DNA from: Patiria pectinifera
Taxonomy: Eukaryota > Echinodermata > Asteroidea > Valvatida > Asterinidae
Assembly (NCBI GenBank): GCA_029964075.1
Contig: CM057140.1
Span: 11,302,643 to 11,366,642, forward strand
DNA: 64,000 nucleotides
Direction: 5' to 3'
The notes beneath the pieces were generated by a model. That model had not been told where the DNA came from. It ran no database searches and saw only the letters and a program-made list of their open reading frames with translations. The translations under genes were made by a program, and so were the position numbers. Below are positions 58,212 to 64,000 of the stretch, in pieces; position 1 is the first letter of the stretch; each line of letters opens with the position of its first letter.

Positions 58212-58941
58212 ATCGAGCAAACAAGAGTTGGAAATAAAATGAAAATCGCCGAATATCTGGCTTATAAAGACTTCATCAAGAATGACTCGTCCTTATGCTC
58301 TATTTTTGCTAGATTTTAAAGCAACGAATGTTGAAACTTTGTTCATCAACTACACGTTTTAATTCCGAATATTAATCAGTCTGTCAGCTGCTGTGAAATC
58401 TCTCGCTTTCTCGTGGAAATGATGAGACATTATTTAGGGGTTTGCTTGAAATTCGGCTTGCGTAATATTTCGAGTTTGATATATTTATTTTTGTCGTTAA
58501 AATCCACATAACAAGAAGACAGCGTGTGTTGATTTTTTTAAACTGAAAATTATAAAAGCCTTCTGCACAATTCCTGTTTTGTTTTTTAAAATGGTTTCAG
58601 ATGATTTACAAATTAAAAGTCTGGTAATTTGAAATAAAGATGCGACTTAGACAAGTTTTTGAATAGTTTACAGCAGTTAGGTGGTTTTTGGCGAAGGTTG
58701 TACCATTTCTTTCCGGAAATTCCAAATATATTTCATGAAGTTTATGATACAGAAAGATGAATATCAAGCATTTTGGAGCATCAATATGCGCATTATTTTG
58801 CATATTTATTTATATTTCTGTTCATTCTTCTAAATTTGAGACTCATTTTAAAATTAAAGCATTAAAAAATAAGGGTATCAACAAACTACAAAAGCTACCG
58901 CCCCTACCGGTCAATGAAACAGTCGGAATGAGTTATCCAAC

Positions 58942-63261
<4,320 letters not shown>

Positions 63262-63504
63262 GTAAGTGCAGGGGAGTGTGTACCACTGATTATGGAGTCA
63301 AATTCGTACATTGTGCGGCTCTTTATTAGCTATCCAGTCTTTATATAGAGATCAGTGGTGTGTACGGTTGATACATTACATCATTTATTTTTTCCCAATT
63401 CTTTTTTAAGAAAGTTATTGTCCTTAATACAGTTAAAACTATCAGGCAGTAAATTTGTTTAGGTAGGAAATGTGTTTTAGATTCAGTTAAACACAAATTA
63501 CAAT

Positions 63505-64000
63505 TTAAAGGGAATATACATCATTTGCTTTTGCTGTAATTTTCAGAAATGGATGGAATTGGGGGGTTGGAAATATATAGCAAATATAGTTACACTGACT
63601 TTTTTGAGGTTTTGGGTTCGAAAATGCTATGAAAACCAAGAAAAACAATCATTTTCCTGTAGTCTGGTTCCCTGACTCCATATAAGAAGAAACAGAGCAG
63701 TTTACATACATTGGGGAAATGTAAGGTCAGGGAACCGGTCTAGCTGGCTTGTACCCGTTCATAGGTGTGTAATCGACTGCAAACAAGTGCGATGGTCAAT
63801 TGGGGCCAGTATTTGAAAAAAAGCCAGTTTTTTCCAACGCTGGTCGGCCGATCAGCGTTGGAAATTGATACAAAAATACCACTTTTCTTGAAAATGACAG
63901 TATACCAGGTGCCATGATTTTACAGGATGCTTTTCACTGTCATTCACTAACAGTCCAGCAAGGTATTTCAAAATGATGTGGTAGTTTTATTTTTTGATGT
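63505..64000. mobile_element. TTAA-flanked MITE, family copy 5 (cut by window edge)
   Basis: Starts TTAAAGGGAATATACATCAT and is nearly identical to copies 3 and 4 along its length. The window stops about 30 bp before the expected right terminus. Located in the MIX23 intron after the fourth exon. Confidence 0.88.

Overview
This is eukaryotic DNA: AT-rich, long introns with GT..AG boundaries, AATAAA signals, and many short non-autonomous transposable elements and tRNA-derived SINEs. The protein sequences and gene neighbourhood point to a deuterostome invertebrate. Frequent palindromic words (TACATGTA, TAGGCCTA) make me favour an echinoderm, perhaps a sea star; that is inference. There is no prokaryotic organisation, CRISPR array or complete autonomous transposon.

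Five conserved genes can be assembled exon by exon with matching splice phases. (1) Minus strand, 7575-14317: an SLC22-family organic ion transporter, 9 coding exons, 581 residues, plus a likely 5'UTR exon near 15166-15200. (2) Minus, about 19253-23940: ZUP1/ZUFSP, a K63-ubiquitin-specific cysteine peptidase with five zinc fingers; the short last exon is unresolved. (3) Plus, 24985-26812: FAM162 family (mitochondrial, one membrane segment), 3 exons, 187 residues, head-to-head with ZUP1. (4) Minus, 40331-50264: importin alpha of the KPNA1/5/6 class, 13 coding exons, 526 residues. (5) Plus, 58942-63261 and beyond the right edge: MIX23 (CCDC58), first 4 coding exons.

The gene set is the main discovery. 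In human, MIX23-FAM162A-KPNA1 lie together on 3q21.1 and ZUP1-KPNA5-FAM162B lie together on 6q22.1. This window carries ZUP1, FAM162, KPNA and MIX23 once each in one block, as expected if both human regions descend from one block before the vertebrate genome duplications.

Layout: 1-7.2 kb, no recognisable gene, two MITE-like elements and a tandem duplication; 7.2-15.2 kb, SLC22 gene with intronic SINE and MITEs; 15.2-19.2 kb, intergenic with two terminal-inverted-repeat elements; 19.2-24.6 kb, ZUP1; 24.6-25.0 kb, shared promoter region; 25.0-26.9 kb, FAM162; 26.9-40.3 kb, long intergenic/3'UTR stretch with repeats; 40.3-50.3 kb, KPNA; 50.3-56.6 kb, probable 5' intron of KPNA with two very large hairpin elements; 56.6-58.9 kb, GC-rich probable divergent promoter; 58.9-64 kb, MIX23.

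Much of the non-coding sequence consists of element families defined here by inverted termini and target duplications: a TTAA family (5 copies), a TWA-flanked GGCC...GGCC family (4 copies), a YAG-flanked GGGCCAATTTCAC family (2 copies), 440-450 bp near-perfect palindromes (2 copies), and hAT-like, MULE-like, Harbinger-like, piggyBac-like and mariner-like single copies, including two cases of one element nested in another.
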